From JAFGUB01 sp050305515 (GTDB lineage Bacteria > Campylobacterota > Campylobacteria > Campylobacterales > Sulfurimonadaceae): DNA of 64,000 nt. The translations under genes were made by a program, and so were the position numbers. Position 1 is the stretch's first letter; the number at the start of each line of letters is the position of its first letter. Location: NCBI GenBank assembly GCA_050305515.1, contig JBNLFL010000004.1, forward strand, positions 53,599-117,598. Reading direction: 5' to 3'. This document shows, piece after piece, positions 1-9,385 of the stretch. The notes beneath the pieces are model-generated. The model was not told the origin of the DNA and searched no databases. It saw nothing but the letters and a program-made list of their open reading frames with translations.

Positions 1-204
1 GGTCTGTCTTGCCAGTGTGCAAAAACAGTGACGTTCGCGGGCTTTTTGCGCAATGAGCTCAAGCAGCGTGCTTTTGCCGCTGCCATTGGCGCCGACAATG
101 GCGTGCCACCCCTCCGCAAGCGTCAGGGAAAGATGCTCAAATACCGGCAGATAGCTCTCCGGATAGACAAAGCTGACATCATCAAGAAACAGGGGTGCAA
201 TCAT
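1..204 (-). CDS. ABC-F type ATP-binding protein, 5' part only (runs off the window)
   Basis: Reading the minus strand from the ATG at 204-202 gives 68 codons open to the window edge. A Walker A motif GANGSGKST is preceded by 'GWHAIV', the arrangement typical of ABC-F ATPases (Uup/YheS-like, acting on ribosomes) rather than of importers. Further upstream, 'DDVSFVYPES' matches the usual start of an ABC-F nucleotide-binding domain. No transmembrane segment is present in the visible part. A TATAAT box (211-216, minus strand) ends 6 nt before the ATG and there is no Shine-Dalgarno sequence, so the mRNA may be leaderless. The rest of the gene lies left of the window, so an ordinary ABC transporter ATPase cannot be ruled out. 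Confidence 0.75.
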   Translation of the reverse strand, partial: MIAPLFLDDVSFVYPESYLPVFEHLSLTLAEGWHAIVGANGSGKSTLLELIAQKARERHCFCTLARQT

Positions 205-210
205 AAAGAG

Positions 211-216
211 ATTATA
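211..216 (-). promoter_or_regulatory. -10 box (TATAAT) of the ABC-F gene
   Basis: The minus strand reads TGCTATAATC, an extended -10 box. The start codon lies 6 nt downstream, which would put the transcription start at or next to the A of ATG. No convincing -35 box is visible. Confidence 0.5.
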
Positions 217-407
217 GCACCCGCTCTCAGCTTGAGCAGTTGCCATAGCAGAGTAACGTTTTCAGTTTTGGAAATGGCTTTTTGGAGCATGATTCAGTTA
301 GATTTAGTCAGTAATTAATAAAATTACATATTTCTAATCAAATAAAGTGCTAAAATCACCCTTCGTTGAATTATGAAAGTCTCAATATTGAAATTGGAGA
401 GAAAGCC

Positions 408-3400
408 ATGTATGCAAAATTCTATAAAGTGCTCATATCGTTTTTATTAATAAATGCGGTGATCATGATGACCGGATGTGCAAATGATGGAAGCGAACCG
501 CCTTGTTGCACTAATGATATTAACAATAGCGTCAATCCTTCGAATGCTTACGGATATTTTGGAGCAGAAGCCTATTTTGGTGTCGGTCTTATCAATGGTA
601 AGTGGGCATTGAGTGCATTGGATGAAGATGCACCTGAAACATCTCAGAATGCAATGACGCTGTTTACAATGGAGTCTAACGGCACAGGCTATGAAGAAGG
701 TGTGTACCTCTCTTACGGACACCCTGTTGAATGGGGTGTCAGTGAGGATGGTATGCGTCTTTACATGTATCGAAACGGTTGGCATGATGGAGAGAAAATA
801 GTCGATACATTTGAATGTCTGGATATCGTTGAAGCTCAATGTTGTCATGTTGCTATCAACGGGATTGATAACGGAGAGTTGTTTTGTAAAGGTATTGTTA
901 CGTCAGGAGAAGCGAGTGGATCGGACTCATCGACGGTTGTCAGCGATTCCGGCAATAGCAGTGCGCAATCGTCATCTGCATCGATAGAAAGAGAAGCTTC
1001 CTATGTGTATGCGTATGATGACGGCGTTCACGGCACAGAGCTTTGGTGGAGCGATGCCAACGGGTCGCGGCTAATCACCGATCTTAGTACCGATACTCAC
1101 GCTTCCAGACCATCGTATGTGACCCGCTTCCGGGATAAGTTCATATTTAATGCGGATGACGGAATTCATGGCTACGAACCCTATATCAGCGACGGTACGG
1201 TCGAGGGAACCCATCTTCTCAAGGATATCAATCCCGGCAGTGACGATTCGTACCCTTACAGTTTTACCACATTCAAAGACAGAGTCTATTTTGGAACAAG
1301 AGAGGGGCTCTATGTCAGCGACGGTACTGTTGAAGGTACCGTCAAGATTTTCGATATTTTTGAAGCGAATAATTTCACTGTTTTGGGGGATAAGCTCATT
1401 TTTATTGCTACGGATGCAGATCCGTTTCCACCCATTCCGACAAGAGAAGCGCAAAGTGCCTCATCGTCAAGCAGCAGTGTGTCACTAAGCGGACACTATG
1501 GATATGAGCTTTGGGTTACTGACGGTACTTCCATGGGGACGCACCTTCTCAAAGACATCAACCCCGGAGCCGGATGGGGATGTTTCAGTTCTATCCATGT
1601 TCTGAACGGTCATATCTATTTTGCCGCCGATGATGGCGCGCATGGTACCGAACTGTGGCAAAGCGATGGTACGAGTGAGGGGACGGTCATGCTAAAAGAT
1701 ATCAATCCCGGTGCCGGAACCTCAAACCTCTCTAATTTCAATGCCGTCGTCTTTAAAGACCATATCTATTTTAATGCTTTTGACGGAAAGGATACAAGCC
1801 TTTGGAGCAGCGATGGTACGGAAGCAGGCACACTTCGGTTTACCGGTATAGATTCAGGGCTTTATTTCGAGTTGTATGCCAATCATGTAGCCACCGATGA
1901 TGATCATATCTATTTTTGCGGTTCCGGCGGTATCTACCGGAGTAACGGAACACCTGAAAGTCTGGAACTGCTGACCACCGCAACACCGGATGCCATATAT
2001 CTGTTTGGAGATAAACTGTTTATGATTAACCGTTATTCTTCAGGCCACTATAGCCCAATACCTGGACCCTATGAAACCCAGGCAAAAATAGACGTATATG
2101 ACATGACGAAAATGGCAACGAAGAGACTTATAGCGTTCGATCCCGGCAGTTACATTTCAGGCTGGATTGAACATAAAGATGATTTGTATTTTGTTGAAAG
2201 CAATAGTACGACCCAGCGACTTCATAGAACGGATGGCACAACAATCACCGCTGTTGCTCAGAACGAAGGAAAATTATTGGGTTGCTGTTTTTACAATGAA
2301 CTGTTGTCTTATAATGATCAGCTCATCGTGAGTCTGCAAGATGACTCTTATGATGAAGAGCTTTGGTATTTTGATGAAGAGACGTCATCATTCGCGCTTC
2401 TCAAAGACATCAACGTTGTGACTAAAGATGCCTCTCCGAAACATATCACGTGGTGGAACGGCTCGTACTACTTTGTTGTTCATTCCGACACAAGATCAAC
2501 ACTGTATAAAACTGACGGTACGGAAGCTGGTACGAAAATCGTCACCTCTTTCGATATTGAACATGCCATTCAGAACATCTATACCGCCCGGGATTTCATG
2601 CTGATTCATACCATTAATGGATTATGGGCAGTGCAGGAGAGTGATAACAGTATAGAGTTGCTTTTCAATGAAAAAGGGAAAGCCCCTTTTCGTATTAGTA
2701 AGGTCACATCGGTTGGCAGCAAGCTGTTATTCAATACCTATGGCTCTGAAAACGCCTATTACGAAGGCTACAACCTCTGGTCAACCGATGGCACACCCTC
2801 CGGAACACAACTCGTCATCCCGCAAATGTATGTCGATACCATGACAGCAGTCGGCGACAGGGTTTTCTTTATTGGCAGGAGCGATACTTACGGTAAGGAA
2901 CTTTTTGTCAGTGACGGCAGTGAAGTTGGGACACATCTGGTCAAAGACATCAATCCCGGAAACGCCAACGCCATGAATGAACCAATTCCAGATGATTTTG
3001 GCATGTCAATGTATCTTTATGAAACCGGACTTTATGGCATTAACGGTATGGTTTATTTTGGGGCATTTGACGGTACGGACTTTTCCCTTTGGAAATCTGA
3101 TGGAAGCGAATCGGGAACCATTAAGATAAAAGATATCACTATCTCAAATTTTATCAATATACGAAATTTTAAAAACGATCTTTACTATATTGATGATTAT
3201 GCGACATTGATGAAATTGAGTGCCGAGAATGACATGTCAATTCCTCTCCTCTATAAGGTAAGGCCATACAATACAATGCAGACGGATACGGCACTGTTTT
3301 ATAGAAAAGTTTCCGAAACCAATAGTTCCGTTCTTTCTTTGTGGGCAACGGGAGGTGCGGTTTCAGATGCCGTAGAAGTGCATCCGTTACCGGATAATAT

Positions 3401-3623
3401 ATATTCTCCTCTTTGTAATTTGAAATCGCACCTCTTTTTTTACGCAGGAAAACCAAAAGAACTGTGGGCTTCGGACGGTACGGTTGAAGGAACGGAAAAA
3501 CTGTTTGATGACAGCGTGAAGGTACAAAACTGCTATACGATTGACGGTATGATGATGTTGCGAACCTATGACAATGTTGTGTACCAAACGGACGGAACTT
3601 CCAGTGCTACAAAAAAGCTATAA
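408..3623 (+). CDS. Lipoprotein with ELWxSDGTxxGT beta-propeller-like repeats
   Basis: The ATG at 408 follows GGAGAGAAAG. An upstream TTG at 366 would put 14 extra residues before the signal peptide and is less likely. The N terminus is a lipoprotein signal with lipobox MTGC, so the product is probably anchored in the outer membrane. A globular region of about 150 residues leads to a Ser-rich linker (around residues 165-190). Then come about 15 copies of a repeat whose best versions read ELWxSDGTxxGTxLLKDINPG, a pattern found in large exported proteins and likely to form propeller blades. A second Ser-rich insert splits one repeat. No enzymatic motif is visible. The gene has no TTACATGTAA copy and no operon partner. 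A role in surface binding is inference. Confidence 0.7.
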   Translation: MYAKFYKVLISFLLINAVIMMTGCANDGSEPPCCTNDINNSVNPSNAYGYFGAEAYFGVGLINGKWALSALDEDAPETSQNAMTLFTMESNGTGYEEGVYLSYGHPVEWGVSEDGMRLYMYRNGWHDGEKIVDTFECLDIVEAQCCHVAINGIDNGELFCKGIVTSGEASGSDSSTVVSDSGNSSAQSSSASIEREASYVYAYDDGVHGTELWWSDANGSRLITDLSTDTHASRPSYVTRFRDKFIFNADDGIHGYEPYISDGTVEGTHLLKDINPGSDDSYPYSFTTFKDRVYFGTREGLYVSDGTVEGTVKIFDIFEANNFTVLGDKLIFIATDADPFPPIPTREAQSASSSSSSVSLSGHYGYELWVTDGTSMGTHLLKDINPGAGWGCFSSIHVLNGHIYFAADDGAHGTELWQSDGTSEGTVMLKDINPGAGTSNLSNFNAVVFKDHIYFNAFDGKDTSLWSSDGTEAGTLRFTGIDSGLYFELYANHVATDDDHIYFCGSGGIYRSNGTPESLELLTTATPDAIYLFGDKLFMINRYSSGHYSPIPGPYETQAKIDVYDMTKMATKRLIAFDPGSYISGWIEHKDDLYFVESNSTTQRLHRTDGTTITAVAQNEGKLLGCCFYNELLSYNDQLIVSLQDDSYDEELWYFDEETSSFALLKDINVVTKDASPKHITWWNGSYYFVVHSDTRSTLYKTDGTEAGTKIVTSFDIEHAIQNIYTARDFMLIHTINGLWAVQESDNSIELLFNEKGKAPFRISKVTSVGSKLLFNTYGSENAYYEGYNLWSTDGTPSGTQLVIPQMYVDTMTAVGDRVFFIGRSDTYGKELFVSDGSEVGTHLVKDINPGNANAMNEPIPDDFGMSMYLYETGLYGINGMVYFGAFDGTDFSLWKSDGSESGTIKIKDITISNFINIRNFKNDLYYIDDYATLMKLSAENDMSIPLLYKVRPYNTMQTDTALFYRKVSETNSSVLSLWATGGAVSDAVEVHPLPDNIYSPLCNLKSHLFFYAGKPKELWASDGTVEGTEKLFDDSVKVQNCYTIDGMMMLRTYDNVVYQTDGTSSATKKL

Positions 3624-3714
3624 GGGCGCCAAATAACGTGTGCGCGTCACACTGCGGAATAAGGGGTGGTGAGGTTCAGTTGTGTTAAAGTCATGAGGGT
3701 GTTATAAGGAGCAG

Positions 3715-5931
3715 ATGCACATGGGAGTCAAAGTACGTGTCAGCGGTATCGTGCAGGGGGTTGGTTTCCGCCCTTACGTTTACACGCTGGCACGGGAACT
3801 GGGGCTTGTCGGCTCCGTGCGCAACGACGCGCAGGGCGTTGAAATCATTCTTGAAGGTGCGATGATTGAAACGTTTCTGGCGCGTTTTGAAACGGAGCTG
3901 CCGCCGCTCTCGCGTATTGACACCTTACATGTAACACCCTGTAAGACGCGGAACCTGCATACATTCGAGATTGTCGCTTCCGATGCATCGGGTGGAAAAA
4001 ACGCTCCGGTCAGTCCCGACATTGCCCTGTGCGACAACTGCCGCGCTGAGCTTCAAGACCCGGCCGACCGACGTTACGGCTACGCCCTTATCAACTGCAC
4101 CGATTGCGGCCCGCGCTACTCCATCACGGCGACGGTGCCTTATGACCGTCCCAACACCTCGATGGCGCGTTTTGAAATGTGTTCCAAATGTGCTGCGGAG
4201 TACGCCGACCCGCGTAACCGCCGTTACCATGCCCAACCCATTAGCTGCCATGAGTGCGGGCCGCAGCTTGAATATATCGAGGGGGCTTTACATGTAAAGG
4301 CGTCCGTAGCTGCGATCGACGCCGCGGCGGATGCCCTGAAAAAGGGGAAAATCATTGCCCTCAAGGGGCTTGGCGGTTTTCATCTCATGTGCGATGCCAC
4401 CAGTGAAGCGGCCGTGCAGATGCTGCGTTCGCGCAAGCGCCGCCCCACGAAGCCGCTGGCGGTCATGTTTGCGACACTCCCGCAGCTGCACCGTTATGCC
4501 GACATCAGTGACGCCGAAGCCGCGCTTATCGACTCCAAAGAAAAACCCATCGTACTGGTACGAAAAAACGCACCGTGTACACTGGCGCCTTCGATAACGC
4601 CGGGAATCGACCGGCTGGGCGTTTTTCTGGCGTATACCCCGTTACATGTAATGCTCTTTGCGCGTCTGGAGATTCCGCTGGTCGCTACGAGCGCCAACCA
4701 CAGCGATGCCCCGATTCTGCGGACGCTTGATGAACTTCAGAGTGATCTGGGCGGCGTGGTTGATGGCATTCTTACCCATGAACGAGACATTGTCAACGCC
4801 GTGGACGATTCCGTCGTGCAAATGCTCGACAGAAGGCCTTTGGTATTGCGTCTGGCACGCGGCTTCGCGCCGTTGACGCTGCCGCTGCCTCGGAGGGTTT
4901 CAAAGACGGTTCTGGCTGTGGGCGCGCAGCAGAAAAACGCTATTGCTCTGGCTTTTGGTTCAACACTGGTGCTGAGTCCGCATATCGGCGATCTGGGGAG
5001 CATTGAGGCGTTTGAATATTTTGAGCGTACGGTGGCGACATTCAAGCGTTTTTACGAGATTGAACCCGAGCTCATCGTCCATGATCTGCACCCGCATTAT
5101 GACACGACGCGCTGGGCGCACGCTCAGGGGGTTGCGACGCTCGGCGTGCAGCACCATCATGCCCATATTGCTTCGGTCATGTTTGAACGCTCACTTGAAG
5201 GGGTGGTGCTGGGCTTTGCGTTTGACGGCACCGGATATGGCGCGGACGGCACCATCTGGGGCGGCGAAGTGCTGCGCTGCGAAAACGGTACGTATGAGCG
5301 GTTGTATCATCTGCGGCCGTTTCGGCTCCCCGGAGGAGATCGGGTCGCGCGCGAACCCCGCCGCAGTGCGTTGGGGTTGCTTTTAGAGTATTTTACCCAT
5401 GAGGAGATCCGCGCTTTCGGTCTTGGGGGTTTTAGCGATTCGGAGCTTGAGGCGCTGTTTCGAAGCTGTGAAAATGGGGTGAATTCGCCTTATTGCTCTT
5501 CCATGGGACGGCTCTTTGATGCCGTCGCTTCATTGGCGGGACTCTGTGATAGCGTCAGTTACGAGGGGGAGAGCGGCTTGATGCTTGAAGCCTCTGCATC
5601 GCTCAAAGATGTCCAGCCGTTTGCGTTTTATCTTGATGCGGGCATGATTGACTTTGAACCGATGCTGCGCGAGATACTCGCGACACGTCCCGATGCCAAA
5701 ACGGTTGCGTCGCGCTTTATAGTGACGCTAGGCGCGCTTATGGTTCAGATTGCCAAACAAGAGTCGTTACCCGTCGTACTTTCCGGAGGCGTGTTTCAAA
5801 ACATAACGCTGCTCGAACAGGTAACGCAGGCGTTTGAAAAAGAGGGTATTGTCTGGTATCTGCCCGAACGTGTCAGTGTCAATGACGGCGGTCTGGCTCT
5901 GGGGCAGATCGCCCTCGCGCTGCGCCAATGA
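3715..5931 (+). CDS. hypF: Carbamoyltransferase HypF, [NiFe]-hydrogenase maturation
   Basis: HypF uses carbamoyl phosphate and ATP to carbamoylate the HypE C-terminal cysteine, the source of the CN ligands of the hydrogenase NiFe centre. Domains in order: acylphosphatase (GIVQGVGFRPYVY near residue 10), two zinc fingers (CDNC from about residue 106 paired with CTDC, then CSKC with CHEC), a YrdC-like domain (about 200-385) and the C-terminal Kae1-like transferase with HHHAH. The 738-residue length is normal. AAGGAG at 3706-3711 lies only 3 nt before the first ATG and 9 nt before the ATG at 3721, so translation probably starts at 3721. The gene stands alone, 16.5 kb from hypB. Three TTACATGTAA copies (3925, 4288, 4642) all encode Leu-His-Val. 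Confidence 0.97.
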   Translation: MHMGVKVRVSGIVQGVGFRPYVYTLARELGLVGSVRNDAQGVEIILEGAMIETFLARFETELPPLSRIDTLHVTPCKTRNLHTFEIVASDASGGKNAPVSPDIALCDNCRAELQDPADRRYGYALINCTDCGPRYSITATVPYDRPNTSMARFEMCSKCAAEYADPRNRRYHAQPISCHECGPQLEYIEGALHVKASVAAIDAAADALKKGKIIALKGLGGFHLMCDATSEAAVQMLRSRKRRPTKPLAVMFATLPQLHRYADISDAEAALIDSKEKPIVLVRKNAPCTLAPSITPGIDRLGVFLAYTPLHVMLFARLEIPLVATSANHSDAPILRTLDELQSDLGGVVDGILTHERDIVNAVDDSVVQMLDRRPLVLRLARGFAPLTLPLPRRVSKTVLAVGAQQKNAIALAFGSTLVLSPHIGDLGSIEAFEYFERTVATFKRFYEIEPELIVHDLHPHYDTTRWAHAQGVATLGVQHHHAHIASVMFERSLEGVVLGFAFDGTGYGADGTIWGGEVLRCENGTYERLYHLRPFRLPGGDRVAREPRRSALGLLLEYFTHEEIRAFGLGGFSDSELEALFRSCENGVNSPYCSSMGRLFDAVASLAGLCDSVSYEGESGLMLEASASLKDVQPFAFYLDAGMIDFEPMLREILATRPDAKTVASRFIVTLGALMVQIAKQESLPVVLSGGVFQNITLLEQVTQAFEKEGIVWYLPERVSVNDGGLALGQIALALRQ

Positions 5932-6014
5932 GTCAGGTGGGCACTCCGGAAACACAACGGCATCCGTATTAAATGGGAAGTATCGTAACAACTGTCGATT
6001 TGTTTTTTTATGGC

Positions 6015-6020
6015 TATAAT
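6015..6020 (+). promoter_or_regulatory. -10 box (TATAAT) upstream of the small cysteine protein
   Basis: GGCTATAAT lies 38 nt before the Shine-Dalgarno-supported start at 6053. A -35 box at the right spacing is not obvious. Confidence 0.45.
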
Positions 6021-6052
6021 AAATCAATCTTTTAACGTCAGGAGAAGTGATC

Positions 6053-6397
6053 GTGAAACAAACTATTGAAAATGTCAAAAGCTGCTTTTTGGATATCAAA
6101 TCCATTCTGGGCAGCGGATCGGATGGCGGACGATTTGATGATGCCGTTTTTGTAGAGCGTCTGGGTGATGCGGTGTCTGCAACCTATGTAGCGCTCAATG
6201 ATGGTATGTGCGAAGAGATGGCGATGTGCCACTCCTGCGCTGAAAACCGCGACAAACTTCATGATGTGATGGTGTTGCTCGAAGAAATTGGAAGCGGCAG
6301 CGCTGCGGATACGGCGGTTAAAACGCGACTGAATGCGTTTGGTAACGATGTTGATGTCGTTCTTGAACGGATAGACGGTGTCCTTGCTACATTGTAA
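6053..6397 (+). CDS. Small cytosolic helical protein with a Cys/His cluster, function unknown
   Basis: A 114-residue protein starting at the second of two in-frame GTG codons. AGGAG at 6040-6044 gives 8 nt spacing to 6053 but only 2 nt to the GTG at 6047. It has no signal peptide or membrane segment and looks helical throughout. The distinctive part is a cluster near residue 60, MCEEMAMCHSC, with three cysteines and one histidine that could bind a metal or be redox active. I do not recognise the family. It has its own TATAAT box and lies between hypF and the Amt-GGDEF gene without overlap, so an operon is not evident. Confidence 0.6.
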   Translation: MKQTIENVKSCFLDIKSILGSGSDGGRFDDAVFVERLGDAVSATYVALNDGMCEEMAMCHSCAENRDKLHDVMVLLEEIGSGSAADTAVKTRLNAFGNDVDVVLERIDGVLATL

Positions 6398-6476
6398 TGC
6401 ATAAATAATAATCACTTATTTGTATATAAATTGGGATAGAATAGGGTTCTTAACAGAACGTCGGTAAAGGATTCCT

Positions 6477-8303
6477 ATGATGCCGCTGGGTGATCTCGAT
6501 CTGATATGGATCGTGTTGTGTGCCGCGCTAGTCTTTTTGATGCAGCTTGGTTTTGCCATGGTTGAGAGTGGTACCGTCAGGTCGAAAAATACCATCAACG
6601 TGGCCATGAAAAATCTTATCGACACGATCGTCGGTATCATCTTCTTCTGGATGATCGGATACGGATTGATGTTCGGGAGTGATTCCGGTGCGCTGATCGG
6701 TGTTTCCGACTTTTTTATAGACGGCACGGATACCACGCAAAACGCTTACTTCTTCTTCCAGGCGATGTTTGCCGCCACTGCGGTGACCATTGTCTCCGGC
6801 GGTGTCGCCGAGCGCATGAAGTTCAACGGCTACGTTCTTACGGCAATTGTCGTGACGGCACTGATCTATCCCGTGTTCGGCCACTGGGCGTGGGGTGAGG
6901 GCGGCTGGCTAAAAGCGGCCGGTTTCATTGATTTTGCCGGCTCGACCGTGGTTCACTCGGTCGGCGCCTGGATCGCTCTTGCCGGTGCTATTGTACTGGG
7001 GCCGCGACTGGGAAAGTTCCGCAGAGGGACGATTCACTATTTTGCTCCCAATAACCATAATTTTCTTGTATTCGGGGTTTTCATCCTCTGGTTCGCATGG
7101 TTTGGCTTCAATGCCGGAAGCCTGCTGCGTTTTGATGCGTCGGCAACGACTATTTTGCTCAATACCACGCTCTCAGCGGCGTTTGGAGGGTTCGGCGGCT
7201 ATCTCATCAGCTTTTTTTTCCGGGCACGCGTCGGTGTGGAGATTTTCAGTTTCGGTATTTTGTCGGGACTGGTCGGCATTACGGCCGGATGTGCGAGCGT
7301 CAGTGCGAACGAAGCGGCGATTATCGGGTTTATTGCAGTCTTTTTGATGTTTGCGTTTGATCAGATGCTGCTGCGGCGTTTTCATGTGGATGACCCCCTG
7401 AGCGTCGTAGGCATTCACGGTGTTGCCGGTGCCTGGGGAACCCTCGCGGTCGGATTTTTTGCCGATCTGGAACCGGGATGGAGCCGTACGGAACTCATTG
7501 GGGTGCAGGTGACGGGTATTGTTACCGCGTTCGTTTTCGCGTTTGGTACGGGAATACTTTTTTTCCTTATGCTGCATGCATTCAAAGGCTTGCGGGTTTC
7601 CAAACGTCACGAAGTGATAGGGCTTAATGTCTCTGAACATAATGCCAGACTGCCATGGGTCGAGACAATCGAGAGCATCATCAAAATCATGAAGACCGGC
7701 AATACCGGTGCCCGGATTTATGAAGAACGTGATACGGAAGTAGGTGCTGTCGCCCGTTTCTTTAACTATCTTCTGGAGATGCTGCATCAAAAGCAGATTG
7801 CACTCTATCGCGCCAATTCCGAGCTTCAGACCCAGGCCGTGACCGATACTCTGACCGGCATTTTCAACCGACGCGGCGTTCTCGAACGATTCGGAGGGCG
7901 CAATCCCTACACATTCGGATACTCAATCATTATGTTTGATATCGACCATTTTAAGAATATCAACGATACCTACGGGCATGATGTCGGCGACCGGGTGCTC
8001 AAATCGCTTGCATCCCTGATAGCACAGCAGGTACGTCGTGACGATCTTGTCGGACGCTGGGGCGGTGAGGAGTTTATCGTCATGGTTCGCGGGATCGATC
8101 TGATGCGTGTGGAAGAGCTCGCGGAGAAATTGCGGGAGCGTGTCGCGGCTCAGCCGTTTGAAGGCATCGGACGCCTGACCTGCTCTTTTGGACTGAGCAG
8201 TCCCAAAGATGCCAAATGCGATTTCGACCGCCTTTTCAAGCAGGCCGACGAAGCGCTTTATCAGGCGAAAAAGCTGGGCCGTAACCGCGTTTGCAGCTGG
8301 TAG
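6477..8303 (+). CDS. Ammonium transporter/sensor fused to a GGDEF diguanylate cyclase
   Basis: Residues 1 to about 385 form an Amt/MEP/Rh membrane domain of about 11 helices. The pore histidine pair is present: His in VVHSVGAW (about 160) and in GIHGVAGAW (about 314). A linker of about 60 residues with a HAMP-like feel leads to a GGDEF domain (about 445-608). The active-site signature is intact as GGEEF (529-533), and an inhibitory I-site RRDD sits five residues before it, so the cyclase should be active and product-inhibited. Amt proteins fused to signalling domains, including GGDEF, are known as ammonium sensors. The inferred role is to convert external ammonium into c-di-GMP. Start: ATG 6477 or 6480 after TAAAGG. 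Confidence 0.92.
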   Translation: MMPLGDLDLIWIVLCAALVFLMQLGFAMVESGTVRSKNTINVAMKNLIDTIVGIIFFWMIGYGLMFGSDSGALIGVSDFFIDGTDTTQNAYFFFQAMFAATAVTIVSGGVAERMKFNGYVLTAIVVTALIYPVFGHWAWGEGGWLKAAGFIDFAGSTVVHSVGAWIALAGAIVLGPRLGKFRRGTIHYFAPNNHNFLVFGVFILWFAWFGFNAGSLLRFDASATTILLNTTLSAAFGGFGGYLISFFFRARVGVEIFSFGILSGLVGITAGCASVSANEAAIIGFIAVFLMFAFDQMLLRRFHVDDPLSVVGIHGVAGAWGTLAVGFFADLEPGWSRTELIGVQVTGIVTAFVFAFGTGILFFLMLHAFKGLRVSKRHEVIGLNVSEHNARLPWVETIESIIKIMKTGNTGARIYEERDTEVGAVARFFNYLLEMLHQKQIALYRANSELQTQAVTDTLTGIFNRRGVLERFGGRNPYTFGYSIIMFDIDHFKNINDTYGHDVGDRVLKSLASLIAQQVRRDDLVGRWGGEEFIVMVRGIDLMRVEELAEKLRERVAAQPFEGIGRLTCSFGLSSPKDAKCDFDRLFKQADEALYQAKKLGRNRVCSW

Positions 8304-8304
8304 G

Positions 8305-8604
8305 CTAGTGCTGCGCGATCTGCGATCCAATTAAAATACCCAGTCCGATCGCAGCGACGACGGGCATGGCGTTGTGATGGCGTGATGGCTCGACACGGTA
8401 GGGCTGAGGCCGGTAATGGGGCTGATGTGCATTCACAAAGTGGTGTTTGGAACCACTGGTATAGCCATTGTGATGATGAAATGTATGTTTCATGTCGTAA
8501 CGGGCATCATGACGGGGTGAAAAACGTGAATCGTGATGAAACTCTCCGGCATGGGCGCTGAGTGTGAGCAGCGCCGCAGCAAGCGTAATTTTAAGCGGTG
8601 ACAT
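8305..8604 (-). CDS. Small His-rich exported protein with C-terminal hydrophobic segment
   Basis: A 99-residue protein with a clear signal peptide, likely cleaved after SAHA, and a strong AAGGAGG Shine-Dalgarno sequence 5 nt before ATG. The middle is rich in His, Arg and Tyr, including HHH and repeated HxxH-like spacing, and could bind Ni, Zn or Cu in the periplasm. The last 20 residues are hydrophobic with Gly (AAIGLGILIG) and may form a glycine-zipper-type anchor. It is convergent with the Amt-GGDEF gene, with 1 nt between the stop codons. I do not recognise a named family; a metal buffer or envelope stress protein is inference. Confidence 0.65.
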   Translation of the reverse strand: MSPLKITLAAALLTLSAHAGEFHHDSRFSPRHDARYDMKHTFHHHNGYTSGSKHHFVNAHQPHYRPQPYRVEPSRHHNAMPVVAAIGLGILIGSQIAQH

Positions 8605-8721
8605 GGTCGCCTCCTTGTTTGAATTGTGTCAGTGTGGCATCTGAATGTGGAGTGATTGTGGAAGGTATTTCCATGTTATTGAATTGTTGATACCATACTT
8701 TATAAAAACCTTGGGGAGGCC

Positions 8722-9330
8722 GTGGTGAAAATACGGATTAATCAGCAGGAACGCTCCCTGCCTCTTTCTCAAAAAGAACTCACTCAGCTCAGAGAGGCGT
8801 ATGAAAAAGCGTCTCAAAACGGCGATATTCCGGCAATAAACGCGGCACTCTGTGAAGACCCCATGCTTGATGCGCTGTTGCAGATAGATGCGCTTAACAC
8901 TGCCGCAAAGCGTCTGAAATCGCTCTCCAGAAACGATTACAAGGCAGTGCTGCTTCTGTTACGGCACAATCTGGCCTCCGGCGTGGACGAAGCGCTCGAC
9001 ATACTCGAACGTCTTGAGTGCACCGGCGTGAGCGAGATGAAGGATGTCGCCAGGCAGTATCTTAAAAAGAGCAGGGCGCTCGAGTCAGTAGAGGCCGAGG
9101 TGGCGGAACACTTCAATTATGACTCCTATGCCCGTAATATGGAGCAAAAGAGCGTCTATCTCAAAGACATTGAAGGCATTATCTGGCGCTACGACAAAGA
9201 ACGAAAATGCTTCTGGTGCCGCCTGAAAAAGACCGGGCTCTTCACCGCCAAAACAATCTTTTACGGAATCTTCTTCATGATGATCCTCTACCTGCTGCTG
9301 GATTGGGGATTGGGAGTTTTGGTTAACTGA
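8722..9330 (+). CDS. Tail-anchored cytosolic protein of unknown function
   Basis: About 202 residues from GTG 8722, or from GTG 8725; GGGAGG at 8714-8718 serves either. The first 170 residues are soluble, charged and mostly helical. One hydrophobic segment near the C terminus (FYGIFFMMILYLLL) would anchor it in the inner membrane with the N domain in the cytosol. A CFWC pair lies just before the membrane segment. No family is recognised. It lies between the His-rich protein and the toxin-antitoxin cluster. Confidence 0.6.
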   Translation: MVKIRINQQERSLPLSQKELTQLREAYEKASQNGDIPAINAALCEDPMLDALLQIDALNTAAKRLKSLSRNDYKAVLLLLRHNLASGVDEALDILERLECTGVSEMKDVARQYLKKSRALESVEAEVAEHFNYDSYARNMEQKSVYLKDIEGIIWRYDKERKCFWCRLKKTGLFTAKTIFYGIFFMMILYLLLDWGLGVLVN

Positions 9331-9363
9331 GCGGGGTAATGCCTGAAGTTGTGAAAACTATAG

Positions 9364-9385
9364 CTCGTTCCCAAGCGGGAACTTC
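9364..9385. repeat. Short copy of the GTTCCC/GGGAAC palindromic repeat
   Basis: CTCGTTCCCAAGCGGGAACTTC sits between the stop of the 8722 gene and the stop of yoeB, overlapping the latter. GTTCCC-AAGC-GGGAAC is a perfect 6-bp stem. It resembles the fuller copy near 11011 with the middle missing, and may act as a bidirectional terminator. Confidence 0.55.

Noticed and set aside
28..318. Open frame of 96 codons on the plus strand at the left end
   Set aside because: The minus strand here encodes a clear ABC-F Walker A motif, and the plus frame has no ribosome site or recognisable protein.
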